Part shown: in pieces, positions 40,016-53,800 of the stretch
Layout of the letters: each line of letters starts with the position of its first letter
Position numbering within the stretch: the first letter of the stretch is position 1
From: Molanna angustata
Taxonomy: Eukaryota; Arthropoda; Insecta; Trichoptera; Molannidae
Assembly: GCA_963576475.1 (NCBI GenBank)
Contig: OY754970.1
Location: 37,165,447 to 37,229,446, forward strand
Reading direction: 5' to 3'
DNA: 64,000 bases
The notes under the pieces: generated by a model
Database searches by the model: none
Seen by the model: the letters and a program-made list of their open reading frames with translations, nothing else
Told to the model about the DNA's origin: nothing
Made by a program: the position numbers and the translations under genes

Positions 40016-40499
40016 ATTAAAGACATCTTCGCAGGGGTGATTATTTATTCTAAAAACATATGTGGTAATATGTTGCAACCACTGCAAGGTAGAAGGAAAA
40101 GATATTGATGAATCACACTCACTTACCTACTTGATTATTACAATTTTGTCCCGATGGTCACAACTTGTAGCACCTGTCACACAGGGGCGGTTAGACAACA
40201 ATTTTATATACATAATGACTGTGGCGGAGCGGTAAAATGTATGGAAGAGATGCGGACTCGAATATGTTATATACATAACTTATCTGTATGCGGTTTTGTG
40301 GGATACTGACGTGTGGATGCGGGCCGAGCAGTGATCGCAACAATTATATTAGGTAAGTAAAAATGCAACATTTTTTTCTTAATTTCTTTGCAACATTTTT
40401 TTCTGGTTCAAGTTATTTTACGATAACTATAAAAAATATTATACTTGGTGTCTGTGAGTGACTTTAAACGAAAAACGTGATTTGTAATAGTATTCAGTA
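40016..40499. other. No gene recognised
   Basis: Mixed-composition sequence with no family I can name; some GC-richer phrases (GGATGCGGGCCGAGCAGTGA near 40315) but no frame. Confidence 0.4.
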
Positions 40500-41340
40500 T
40501 AAAATATTGATTCATTCATGCCCATGCATCGTCTCATACACGCTCTTCTGCTATTCTTATTTCAAACGTCTTCATCTTTCAAAATTCCATTTATGTGCTC
40601 GTGCCATCTTTTCCTTGGCCGACCTCTACTATTCGTTTATATTTTTTTTGTCAGACGATCATCACTCAATCAATCTATGTGGCCAAACCACCTAAGGACA
40701 TTAATTTATTTTCATCTATGTAACTTACGATATCTCTTTCAATCGTACATTCTAGTCCAATATCCTCATTTCTTATTCTATCATCCATGTTTTTACCACA
40801 CATTCGTCTTAGAAACCTCATTTAAACCGCTTCTGGCGTGTCCATGTCTCACTAGCATACATTAGAGTCAGTACAACGATACCAGTGTGTACCACGAAAT
40901 TTGCTTGCCTCGAAATAATTGGATCAGTCATTACAGATCTTAATGCACTATTCACTCTACTACGAGCCGTTACTCTCCTTTCAATATCTTTTTCCACTTT
41001 CTCATCACAGTGAAACATGCTTCCTAGGTATAAATATTCATCCATTTGTTCTTATTATACACGTATCTCACATTTTGTTCGTCTTTCGCTCTTCTCAAAT
41101 ACCATCACTTTAGATTTAGTTGCATTCATTCTCAGTCCATTTTGCAAGCATCCATCGAATACTATTTTAACCAAACATTCCAAGTCTTCCACACTTTCTG
41201 CCATTAATACTTTGTCATCTGCATACATTAGATCACATACAGTAATACCTTCCAGTTTCAGCCCAATAATCTCATTCTTTATTGCAATATCAATCTAATA
41301 TAAATTAATGAGCCACAGTGATAATACGCACCCTTGCTTC
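40500..41340 (-). mobile_element. Decayed RTE-like LINE, reverse transcriptase C-terminal part
   Basis: On the - strand broken frames read LMYADDKVLMAESVEDL, LRMNATKSKVMVFEKSER, MDEYLYLGSMFHCDEKVEKD, IERRVTARSRVNSALRSV and LTLMYASETWT. The YADD active-site motif and the YLGS...RI..A thumb region are clear. Several stops show it is dead. It ends near 40500 with a tail also seen at 6045-6160. Confidence 0.75.
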
Positions 41341-41892
41341 ATTCCCTTATTAACGGAGAACCGTACTGTAAGACTGGGGATTGAAAACTCTCTTAATTTA
41401 TTATCAAAATAGGGTAAAATCATAGAGTAAGGAATATATCTAAGCAACTTTATGCTTATTTCCAACTCAGAGGTAACGAGATTTTAAAAAAGGTGATGTG
41501 TATAAGGTTTTAAGAAAATGAGCGAAGAATATTATCTACTTAAATCTGGCACACTTTACATTTTTTTTAAATAGATGTACCTATAACTGACATAAAACTC
41601 GATAAGATATATCGATTTATCAAAAAGATTAAAGATAACAAATATAATATGACGGAATAAACGTTTTCCATTGTGAGAAAATGCTCCATGAAAGAAGTAG
41701 GTACTTAAGCCATTGTAATCGGCTCTTATCGTTATCATTAGGTAGCTCTGATAAGAAATATGTTGATCAGTAGAGAGGTGCTGTTGGAAATCAATACAGC
41801 TGTACCGTCGCGCAACTTGACATAGTCTCCGAAGGCACAGTCATTTTTATTATTGTTTTGTGGTGTGTACAAAAATAAAATACGTTAACAAG

Positions 41893-44800
41893 ATGGCGAG
41901 ACATCTTGACATGGGAATGAAGTGTATAAAATATATGCTGTTGACTGTCAACTTAATGTTTGTGGTAAGTTTCATCATTATAATTTTCACATCATCGACG
42001 AACGATTGTTTTTTACTTTGTGGTATCATTTTGAAATAATTAAATGAAATAAAACACAACTTTGTGTACACCACTACAATTAAAATTTTTATTCAAATGA
42101 ATAAAATTCCCTCTACATGTTACGAGAACAAAGTTCCCTTCCTCAGGAGGATACAAAGTATACTTTGTATCCTCCTGAGGAAGGGAACTTTGTTCTCGTA
42201 ACATGTAGAGGGAATTTTATTCATTTGAATAAAAATTTTAATTGTAGTGGTGTACACAAAGTTGTGTTTTATTTCATTTAATTATTATAATTTTCATTTG
42301 ATTTTTCTGTGTGTGTAGATAAGGTACCTAATACGTGTATTTTACTATGTAGATATTAATAAACACGGCTGAATTTCATTGCATTATGTTGCGTTGAATT
42401 TCATTGCATTATTAGGTGTATATATTTAATTTTCTATGCTCGTCTTAATAAATGTATATTTTTTGATCTTTCCAGAAAATAGTCCATTATAGAAGTAGGT
42501 ACCTACTATGTAAAATGTTAGATTTTGAAATAGTATGTTTTTAATATCCCAAAACAAAGAAAAGTGATTGAACGTTCATTTATTTCTTCCTCAAAAGCCA
42601 AAATACATATGATATGATTAATAATTATTATACGTAAGTACCTTAATAGATATGACGTAAAATTTTCTATTTCACAAGAACAATATGGATTAATAAACAA
42701 CGTTAATCAATCATTATTCCTTTGAGTAATTATATTTTTGTATGTTTTGTAAGTTCTCAAACCAAAGGGTCCAATCTTTTGAAAATAACTAGGAAACAAA
42801 ACATCATCCTTGCTTGGATATTTCGTAATCAAAGCAAGCAACTATTCTCGTATTGATAAATATAATAAAGATAAGCGTCATTGATGATGTCTCCATTGGA
42901 TAGCGCTATTATTTCAATTTATTTAGTTTCCATTCTTGTACCTACCACTCTATGATGTATTTTAACAACTACAACAGGTAGGTATAGATACATAATGATA
43001 ACCTGCGTCCTATTGATGTGGCCACACATATAGTGGAATCTTTGACTGTTTTTGCTGTGTAGGTGCTATAGTAACTCATGAAAAGAACACCGCTTACCAT
43101 TACGGTTGCCATTACGGTCTAATAAAGCACATAAGGTGCAAACTGCTAACAAGGAATAAAAATCTTGATATATAAAACTCTTCTCAGACCTGTCGAAGTG
43201 TATGGAGCTGAATGCTGGGTCTTAACAAAAAAGAGACGAAATTAGCCTCTTGATATTTGAAAGGAAAATCCTGAGAAAGATTTTTGGTAAATGATTATGG
43301 ACTTTGGAGGATACGTAATAGTCACGAACTACAGGCATTATAATATATGACGAACCCAACAGAAAGTACGTAGACTGCAGTGGTTGGGACATGTCAGCCG
43401 GATGAATGATGATCGTATGCCCAAAAAGGTTCAATACTTAGGTACCAATCCAGAGGGCAGATAAAATTAAAGGCAGGCCCAAGCTAAGATGACTAGATAA
43501 CACAGAAGACGATATAAGGGCGATCGGATTAACAAACTGGAGGAGAGCGGCGAAGGACAGAGACGGTTGGAGAAAGATTCTGAAGGAGGTCAGGGCCCAC
43601 ACAGGGCTGTTGCTCCAATGGTGATGATGATTTTTACAACTATACTAGAATTATCGATTTTTAAGCCAACATTTACTATAACTACATTTGTGCCTCAATC
43701 AATCAACATTGACGCTACAGCCCATTGTGAGCCTTGACCTCATCCGGAATTTTCCGCCATTATTCCTGCCCATCGCCTGCGTACTCCAGTTTATAATACC
43801 GATCTTTTTTCCTTCTTATACGCCATCTATCCATCTTAGTTTGAATCTCTCTATATTTTGTTTCCCATCTTGTCGCATGTCAACAATATTTTTTGTAGTA
43901 CCTACGGTTTTGCTCCGTTCGCTGGATGTGCCCCCAACCATCGATGTCGATGTATTTTTATAAGTAAATATAATTATGTTAGGATCACTGTAAAGGTTCA
44001 CCATTGCATGTTTGTAGCTACATTTTCCTCCATATTCCATTTACATAAAAAGAGGCACATATTTTTTCAACACCTTCATTATCATTAATAACATGAGGCA
44101 TACTTTTATCGCACCACATTCAAATGATGATTCATTACAAATAATTTGCTTTGCGAAATAGTTATATCTTGTTTCACTAATCATGAAAATTATACAACAT
44201 ATTCTATAGAGATCCATGCATACATAGATACTACCATATTATTCTCGTAGTCAGAGAACAGAAAGCAGAATAAAAAATAAAAAAATGTGAGATTGACAAA
44301 TTAACAACAAAAACGGAGTAGGAGTTCCCTACATTGCGATCATTAATGATATAGGTAATGTGCTATTATAATATATAATTACATCAAATCAAGCATAAAG
44401 AATATACTGAAACTGTAGGTATACATTAATATGGTTAGGTCACTTGGAAGAATGGATCAAAACATCTTATGAATAAAATATGTTTACGTATTATTCTTAG
44501 CTTATTGATTTATTTATTTATTTGATCATCTCTACAGGTAACATAATACAAAATAATATATTATAATAGTCGATCTCACTAGGATTGACCTGTATTGAGG
44601 TCGACAGTTCAACATAAAATATTAAAGATAGTTTATTATAACAAAATTAGAACAAAAAAATACCTAAATTAACAAATACAAAATGAAAAAATGAGCTCAG
44701 AATTACAATACACCATGCTGTAGTTACCCACAGTTGGGCACCTATAGTGATAACTAAAAAAATTAAAAAATAAGAATAATTGCACTGCCATAATAGTAAA

Positions 44801-47800
44801 ATCTGTGTTTTAGGCGTTGAATTATAACATTTAGGACCATAATTTCATAGTTGTCAAAATATTCGGTTTATTTACATAATATTTATAACTAAAAAAATAA
44901 TAATAATCCTACAATCTCAACTGTAGGCTCACTATATACCAACACATCAATAAATAGTACCTACCATTATACAAACAAAATAAGATAGTGTTCATGTATT
45001 ATTGTCATATACACTATTAAAAACATCAAGCATATTTACGAAATTAGAACCAACATGAGAGAGCACCAGTTTTTTTTATTTATTTTTTTATTTTTGTGTT
45101 CGTCTTCACAGACTTGATAGAAATAGGGAGAACGTTATACATAACAGGTGTTATGTAAAAATAATATCTCTGACCAAATAAGGTGTACATTCTGTCTGGC
45201 CAGAACTTGCGAGAGTCACTCTCTCTATTAGTCAATCTGTTTTGTTGTGATCTAGTAGCTGTATCAATATTTAAGAAAAATTTAATTTTTTGGATTAAAA
45301 CTGTGTCATAATACCTACTCGTAATAATTTCATTATGAACTTCCACTCTGTGAAAGAAATAACGTTAGACATAAAGCTACAGCTTTAATTAATGTATTAG
45401 GTATTTAAGATTCCATTATTTGTATTATGAAAGTTGAGTCAAAAATGCATTCAGCAATATAAATTAATGATTATACAATAATAGGTTATGAAAAAACAAA
45501 ACTGAAACAGATAGATAAAAATAAAAATTTACACCTATATACAAAATATACAAATTGACCAAACTGCCTCAAAAATGCTATTGAAAAGACCTTCAAGAAC
45601 TTTCAATATCCCACTCCATCTATATAATGAAAAATATTGCTATGTAATTCTATTGTTATGTTGTAGTATTTTTAAATATCTATAGGTAATATAAATATGA
45701 ATTATAATAAGTTATTAATTAAAAACGTGTTTATTTTTCAGTTGACAGCTACTTTGATAATATCTGTTGGAACTACAATATATGCAGTTTACAATGACTT
45801 TGATCAATTTATCGATGACACTTTTTATTCGCCCGCTTCATTGCTCATAGCGATTGGGATAATCATGTTAGCAGTGTCGATATTTGGATGTTGTGGAGCT
45901 GCGAAAGAGAGCACATGCATGATTAACATGGTAAGTTACATTTCCTCAAAACATCATGAAAAAATATAGAACGATCAAAGCCTTACCTAATCTCGAAACT
46001 AGATTACATATCCAAATTCAATCTACACTTACAATCCTACCTGCCACCTTTTTCTTCGTACATTCCATAGCAAAGAATTTTATTTGTACATTCTATCCTA
46101 ACTATAACGATGATCGTACATCTAATATTACATACTAGGCATGCCTTTTAAGTTCTGTCGTTTACATATTTACCGGCAGCTTTGAATTTGGAACTGTTTG
46201 ATATTCAAATATGTTTGAATTTAGAATCTCAAAACAATTGAAAGCATTAGGATTAATGCTATTGTTTAGTTATTGCGTCGTTTTGAATCTGTCAGGTAAC
46301 GTACGAATATGAATCTTACTAAGGAAAATGTCCGTGCAATAATTTTCTATAACTATAAAAGAGGCTTAACCACGGCTTCAGTGTTTTGAAGAGCTAACAT
46401 CTGTGTTCCATGATGAAGCTTCATTTCTGCGGACTGTCGAACGCTGGTACTTAGAATTCCAGCATGGACATACCAGGCTAAGCGACTAATTTCGTGAAGG
46501 ACGTCCAAAATCCGCCTTCACTGAAGAAAACATCATTGTTGTGAGACAACTAATTCCCGAAGATCGTCATGTGACATATCGAGATATAGAGGCGTTATTA
46601 GGCATCTCGGGGACAGCCATTCAGAAAATCTTGCATGTGGCACTTGGTATGAGAAAGCTAGTTTGCCGTTGGAATCCGCATTTGAATTCCGACTATAATA
46701 AGGCGGCCCGCGTCAGATGCTGCAATGTAAGAGAACTCTTCAAAGATTCAACCGTGTAGAGTCAATTCACGTCTACGACATCATCAGTAGTGACGAATCT
46801 TGGATCTATGCCCTGATTCCAAACAACAATCTACAGTCTGGGTCTTCCAAGACGAACCAAAGCCAACTAAAATTGTTCGCTCTCTATAAGCACTTCAAAG
46901 AAGATGGTGGCCACGTTCGTTGCGAAAACCGGTCATGTTGCGACGATTGCACTTGAAGATCGTATTAGAACGGTTAATGCAGAATGGTAGTTTGTTTATC
47001 ACAAGTCATCGTCGAACTTCGGAAATCTAACCCAACGCGACGCATCATCCTACACGACCTACACCATAATAACGCAAGCTCACACAGCGCTCGTCAAACT
47101 ATTCAGTATTTGAAGCAGGAAAAAGTAGAAATTCTTGACCATCCTCCATACAGTCCTGACCTAAGCCCTGACGATTTCTTTACATTTCCTAAAACTAAGA
47201 AAAATCTTTATGGTCAAAGGTTCCAGTTCAGTGAAGAAGCAGTCGACGCTTTCAAGACAGCCATATTGAACACCCCTACTTTTGGATTTGAGTAAAAGCT
47301 GCATTGGTTCGAGCGAATGGAAAAGTGTATAAAACTACGTGGTGAATACTTTGAAAAACAATAAAAGGTATTCTATAAGATTCTAGTAGTGTTATTTTAT
47401 TCTAACGACAAAACTTAAAAGGCATGCCTCGGACTATTACAATTATAACATACCTACCTGCCGCCTTTTTCTCTGCGTACACTCTGTATATATAACGATG
47501 ATAGTATCTGTATACATCTTATATCTATTACAATTAGAACTTACCTACCTGCCAGTTGATAAGGGCCAAATCAGCACATACGATGGTCCTAATACAAGGA
47601 TAAAATATAGAAACATAATCCATTTTGTTTGATTTAAAAATACCTAGTATAATGTCAGTATTATTGGCTGAGTAAGTGAGGAAACATTTGAGTACCTGTG
47701 CGGTCTTATAAAAGTACTCGTATCTCGTAATAATAGATTGTGTCTGCTCCCATATAAGTAGGTATTATTTAGTAATTAATTAGGTAGTCCAATCTTTTCT

Positions 47801-50800
47801 TCATTGTGGATAATCCTGAAAATTCCCCACTGAGTTTCACAGTAAAATGGTTCCTAGAGACCAACAAATTGAACGTACCTACATAATGGTTTTATGTTAT
47901 AAAAAACGATGAATGTTCAGAAATGATATTACAATATGTATAATTCACTGTCTAATCATTTATAGCTTCTAAGTATATGTTTTTTTTTTATTTGTGATAA
48001 GATAAAAAAAATACTAGTGACATTGTTTCAAATGATTCACAGAGGCCGAAATATTTACCTATTCAATCTTTATTTAAATTAAATTAATACGGAATACGGT
48101 TTCTTAATACGGAAGAAATACGTAAAACACGAATCCGATTATACCATTGGTCAACTTCGGCCAATCATAGGCCATGTTTCATGGAATTAGCATCTATTTT
48201 GTCTACGCTTAAGAGGACTTGGCCAATTGCACTGCCATAATAGTAAAATCTGTGTTTTAGGCATTGAATTATAGCATTTAGGACCATAATTTCATAGTTG
48301 TCAAAACACTCGGTTTATTTACGTAATATTTAGAATTAAATACATAGGTAACCAAAATTAAAAATACTATTAAAAATAGTACCTACCTACATCAAAATTT
48401 TGCTATAACTTAAATATAAATGTATTGACGCGATAAACATTAAACCATATTATGAATATGATCCGATTTCATTTTTAGAAAATAATATTTCGGTTTATTA
48501 CGATAAAACAATATTAACTGACCGGTCAATTCAACATAACAGACCCGATATAATAATTTATGATAAAATTAAAAAAAATAACATATATTTGCGACGTGGC
48601 TATTCCTAATTCTAGTAATATTATAAAAACTTTTGATGAAAAAAATAGAAAATACACCGCTTTACGTAACGAGAAATTGGGGTGTCTAGGTTTACATGGC
48701 CCCTTAAAAGACTTGGGCATTCTCGTAAAATAATAATATTACCGTTCATTATTTCAGCCACTGGCATTATTCCAAAATCGTTAATACGTAATTTAGAAGT
48801 TATAAATTTGTCGAAAAACTTAATAATAAAAATGCAAAAAACGGCAATAATGAATACATCTAGAATCGTTAAAGATTTTTTAACGTTAATATTCGGGAAT
48901 CAGTAGGGTTGTTAGGTAGTATAGAGACCTCCTCAGAGCCTAATCCTTTGATATGTTAAGTATCTGGATGGGTGAACTATTACCAATTGAAAGCTTGATG
49001 ATGCGTTTGTTGCATTTTATTTTGCTCTTTTAAATAATTTACAATTTACGCATTGATCTGCTAATTCTTTTGAGGAAGTATATAATGGTAATAATAATAA
49101 TTGAGTGTTATTATTTGTAGTGCTTAATTGTTATTAAAAACGATCCTCAGTTCAGGCAACGATATTTCCTGAAATGAATTTTAACTTCATCTTAATATAG
49201 ACATGTTTTTTCTCATCCGTTTTTTTTTTCTCGTTTATTTGATAAATTCATGACGTAAGTCTTGAGAGATTGTGCATCTCGATTTTTTCATCTCGATTTT
49301 TCTATTGATTTTTTACACAATGTTTTAGGATTTCTTCTCTATATCATTAATATATTTATTTTTTATTTTTCAAATTATTGTGAATTAAATTCATTGTTAC
49401 TGTTACTTCTGTCATCATAGTTCGATTTGTTTTATTTGTTAATATTTTTTTCTACCAAGCTTTTAAAATTGTTATATTTCACGAGTAAATTCATAATTGG
49501 AATGTATTTAAGTATATTTAAAAGATTATGTAAATAATGTTATGTAATACATTCTGTGAATTTTCCAATAAATAAAAATAAAAAAATAAATAAAATAAAA
49601 ATATCATTAGTAAATCGGCCAGCGCCGTAAAAAAAAGTATGAAATACCGACGTTCCTATACCTATAAATAATATTTAAGGAGTCGAAATAAAATCATGTC
49701 ATGCAACAAATTAGTTTTTCACCTCTTATTCTGATGAAATATTGCGTGGTTCCGCAAGCTTTAAACACTACCTGCTTCAAACTGCTCTTATAAAGCAGGC
49801 AGTGTTAAGACACGTTTTTTCATCGAATCGCTGAAACATGTCAAAAATAATATTTTTTAGAACTGAACACATAACCCAATAATGACATTATTGTAATTAC
49901 GAAACAATAAGTTTCGTAATTATTTATAGGTATTTCTAACTTTTGCTGAAAATAAAATTCATATTGAATTTTTTATGTTAAATTTGTGTATTTTTTGTCA
50001 TTTTAATTATTATTATTGTAAATAAATTGTAAAAAAGCTATATCAATATTTTACAAGGAATTTTAATAACATTGTGTCAAGAATCAAGTCATTTTTCATG
50101 TCATTGTCCAATGATTTAAAATATGACCTCATGTCAGGATAGCTTTAATAATTTATTTTTTATAGACATCTCCTTTTTCATATAGAAAAGTTTTTTTGTG
50201 TTTTATTTCTTTTTAAATGTATTTTTATTGTAATAAGTTAATAAGTATTTATATATTGATATACCTACATTTTTTTTAAATCTGCCACCTTATGTGAAAA
50301 ATATTATTTTCCATAATAAAAGCATTTTATTATTACTATTATTATTATCTTTAAATTCTTTGAATGTTAATCAACTGATGATTCTACATCCCAACCAAAA
50401 ATTATTATTTATTATGGATAAGTATAATTGTTTATTATCATTTGAGTCAGGTTTAAAATTTCAATAAAAATGATTATGAATGAAATATGGTATTATGGAA
50501 TGAATATTAAAAAATACCTTTGACTCCCGACAGGGAAAAAAAATCCAATGTTTGCGCATATGCAATAATAAAAATATTCGATTAGGTACTTACACATTGG
50601 TACAAGTAGGTAAATAAAGACAAAAATAACCTTATAAGTCTGGCGCAATTCAGGGGTGACTTCTATGCGAAAAATGCATTGTCACCTCAGATATAAGAAT
50701 TGTAGCTTTCATTATTTACAAAAAACCAATTCTCTCAATAGATGGCGTAACAACAAAATAAATAAAAAATAATAAGATTGTTGTTCATAATTTCACACAT

Positions 50801-53800
50801 AGATGGCTGTAGTAAAAATTCCTTATTTTCATGCGAATAGAATTTCAGTATTACAATATATAGAACTTTCAAAATTGAATTGATAGGGATCTCATTAAAA
50901 AGGCATAATTGGTGAACGTTGCGCAAGCGCATAAAGTGATCACGTAAACCAGCCGATGACAGGTCGTAAGCCCTGTAGGTGCCTTGATTTCCCGGTTCTC
51001 CTACAATAAATATTCCAACTTCGTCTCTATTGAGATAATTATAAAAATCTGTTAAAAAATGATTAAATTATTTTATACTTTAATAATTTTCTGCTTGTTA
51101 TTTTTTTGTACATTAATTGCATTAATTACATCGTTTTGTCATAAAATAAATTTGTATGAGAATTGTACGTAAAAAAAAATGTTTTTAATTTTTCAGTTTG
51201 CATTATTGCTGTCTATAGTTTTTGTATTGGAAGTGGCCGCTACTATAGCTGCTTACAATCTTCAGTCTGGATTATACAATCTCATCAACAGCAGACTTGT
51301 CTATGCTAAAAATAATTACGATCAAAATGGTGAAATGCATGAAGCAATTGATTTCCTTCAAAGTAGCGTAAGTAACCAGAAGTACTTAACTGTAGATTTA
51401 CTGCCCATGTACTATACAAGCTTTACTGAAATTGTGTATAACAATATTTAGTTAGGTACTTATACCTATTTCAAATAATATTCTCAATTCAAAAAATCAT
51501 GTCTTGAGACGTGATTGAAGAATATTATATGTTTATTCGTTCAGTCTAGCACGAAAATCCATTCGTGGATCCTTATGTTCTTAAAAATCGTCCCCAACCC
51601 GACCCAATAGCCAACCGTCCTTCCTCAATCCTTTTAGTTGAATTTTATTTTTCTATTTTATCTTAATCTATTTTTTTTGCATGGAATATTATCATTCCAT
51701 CTGATCCTGGATATGACAACTCTCCTTCGTGCAAAGTGCCTCGTGCGACTCTACATATAATTATTCTAGAAAGAGATTCCTTATTGCAATGTTTCATATA
51801 TTATAACAAAAATGATTCTGAGATGGGCAGGCCATGTTGCTAAGTACACCGAAGACAGATGGCCAAGAATAATGCTAGCTTGGAGACCGCTAAAGACAAC
51901 CAGAGGTGTTGGGAGACCGCTTATAAGATGGAGGGATGACATCAGCCATCACAAGATGAAAGGAGATGGAGAAGGCTTTCGTCCACGAGTAGACGAGATT
52001 AGACTGAGAAGAAGTCTGGGGGGCAAGTCTGGTGCAACCAGCGAAATCAAAACCATCGTGATTACCCATATCATGGATATAATTATAATATGGAGTTCTA
52101 TGACTTCTAAAGATATTATAGAACTCCATATAATAATTATATCCATGATATGGGTAATCGTGAGGGTTTTGATTTCGCCGATTGGACCAGACTTGCCCCC
52201 CCAGACAACATGCCATCTAAGCGAAGCGTTATCTCGCTAAGCGATAGTAAATGTATGGAATTGGTGGCTGTGACGTCACGTGACAGCCACTAATTCCACA
52301 CATTTACTATCTCTTAGCGAGATAACGCTTAGCTTAAATGGCATGTTGTCTAGGGGGGCTGGTTTGAATGTTGACACAGCAAAGGCTATCATGAAAGATC
52401 TTGAAAATAGATACAACTTTTATAACTTTAGTGATCCAAATAAAATTGTTTTTTGTTATTTTTTGTATCCAAAATACAAGAATAAACAAAATATTGACTG
52501 TAATACATAACATGAATTGATAAATAATCTGTTGGTTTTAGCTGCAATGCTGCGGAGTGGACGAACCTAAAGATTGGATAAATGTATCGAATAATGAAAC
52601 GGATCCCAACGGACATCTTCCAGATTCATGTTGTATATTCTACAATCATAATTTACCGTCAAATGAGACATACTCCTGTGACCTCGAAAGTGAATATCTT
52701 AATACAAATGGTTGCATGAAACGATTGACTTTCCTGATTGGACAGAGTTCAATTTTACTGGGTACTGGAGCATTGACAATAGCTTTTATACAGGTAATTT
52801 ATGTTTCTCAAATATTCCACATTTCTTTTAAAATTAATAATGCACAGACAATGAATGAGTTAAAATATTCCATTAACGGGTTCAATTCCGAAGACAAATT
52901 AAAATTTGAATGAACATTAAGTCCATTAAAAACAAAAATGTGTTCACCAGACCTGTCACTTTAAACTTTATACGTTTTATAATACACTAGTGATATTCTT
53001 ATCTTATTAAACTATTTAATTCAATTTTCGGAATAGCAAAAAAAAATACATAAAATTAATAAATTTGAAATTTCATTCAATTTTAGTGCATTTTCAGAAT
53101 TAAACCAACTATCAACTTTAAATAAATAAAATTAGGTACCTATAATGTCAAAGAGAACATATATTTATCGTGTGTGAACCTTATTATGGCATTCATCATA
53201 TTTTTCTCAGAAAAATTTAGGGCTGTATTTATTTTATTTTTTCCTTCTCAGGCAACTAACTGGTACTGTGCCAAATATTAATTTATAATGCACCTAATAA
53301 CAAGTTGCCACATTCTGGAAACTTACAATATTAATCGTCTCAGATCCATACTGAAAACACAATTAAAAAATGTGTCTCCACCAGGAATCAAACCCAGGAC
53401 CTTTGGATCAGCAGTCAGATACCTAACTAACTGTGCCCGACCATTATAAACCAATTTCAGTACTTAAGTCAATACTTATCACACAGAAATGTATACATTT
53501 GGTCATGCTAAGCACAGAGAAATTTCTAAGGACGTTTATAAATTCAGGCCTCAGGCAATAACTTTATACATGCACAGAATTTCTAGAGGATTTGTGATAA
53601 ATTCAATTAAAAATAAAAATTAGTTTAAACTTTGAACTTCCTCAAATGAATATTATCCATGTTTGAGATTTTTTTACGTATAGCATATATTATGTGTTTA
53701 TGTTGTGTTATTTTGTGTTTAGTGTACATTTCTAACATAAAATAAATAAAACAAAATTATGATCTGTTTAAGTAATTTGAGAAATCACAAATTGGATGTT

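Larger units (their letters stand above)
41965..45741 (+). other. Tsp-B intron 1
   Basis: It contains a perfect palindrome (42035-42286), three LINE fragments (43141, 43680, 45075) and one half of a dispersed pair (44782-44885). 42290-43140 and 43950-44780 show no recognised feature. Confidence 0.6.
45931..51196 (+). other. Tsp-B intron 2
   Basis: It contains the mariner relic, R6 copy 2, a LINE fragment and repeat R5. Sequence around the mariner is itself repeated (CTACCTGCCACCTTTTTCT near 46038 and CTACCTGCCGCCTTTTTCT near 47455). 47560-48230 and 48907-50499 hold only AT-rich sequence I cannot name. Confidence 0.55.
51368..52541 (+). other. Tsp-B intron 3
   Basis: It contains an RTE tail and two adjoining foldback elements. 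51368-51784 and 52360-52541 show no recognised feature. Confidence 0.6.

Noticed and set aside
52366..52440. Extra Tsp-B exon encoding VDTAKAIMKDLENRYNFYNF
   Set aside because: No good acceptor precedes it and exon 3 joins exon 4 in phase with the expected CCG spacing; it follows directly on a foldback element.
52794..52913. Read-through extension of Tsp-B exon 4 as the true C-terminus
   Set aside because: A GT donor at 52794 matches the same exon end in Tsp-A, and exon 5 supplies the fourth membrane segment's end and tail.
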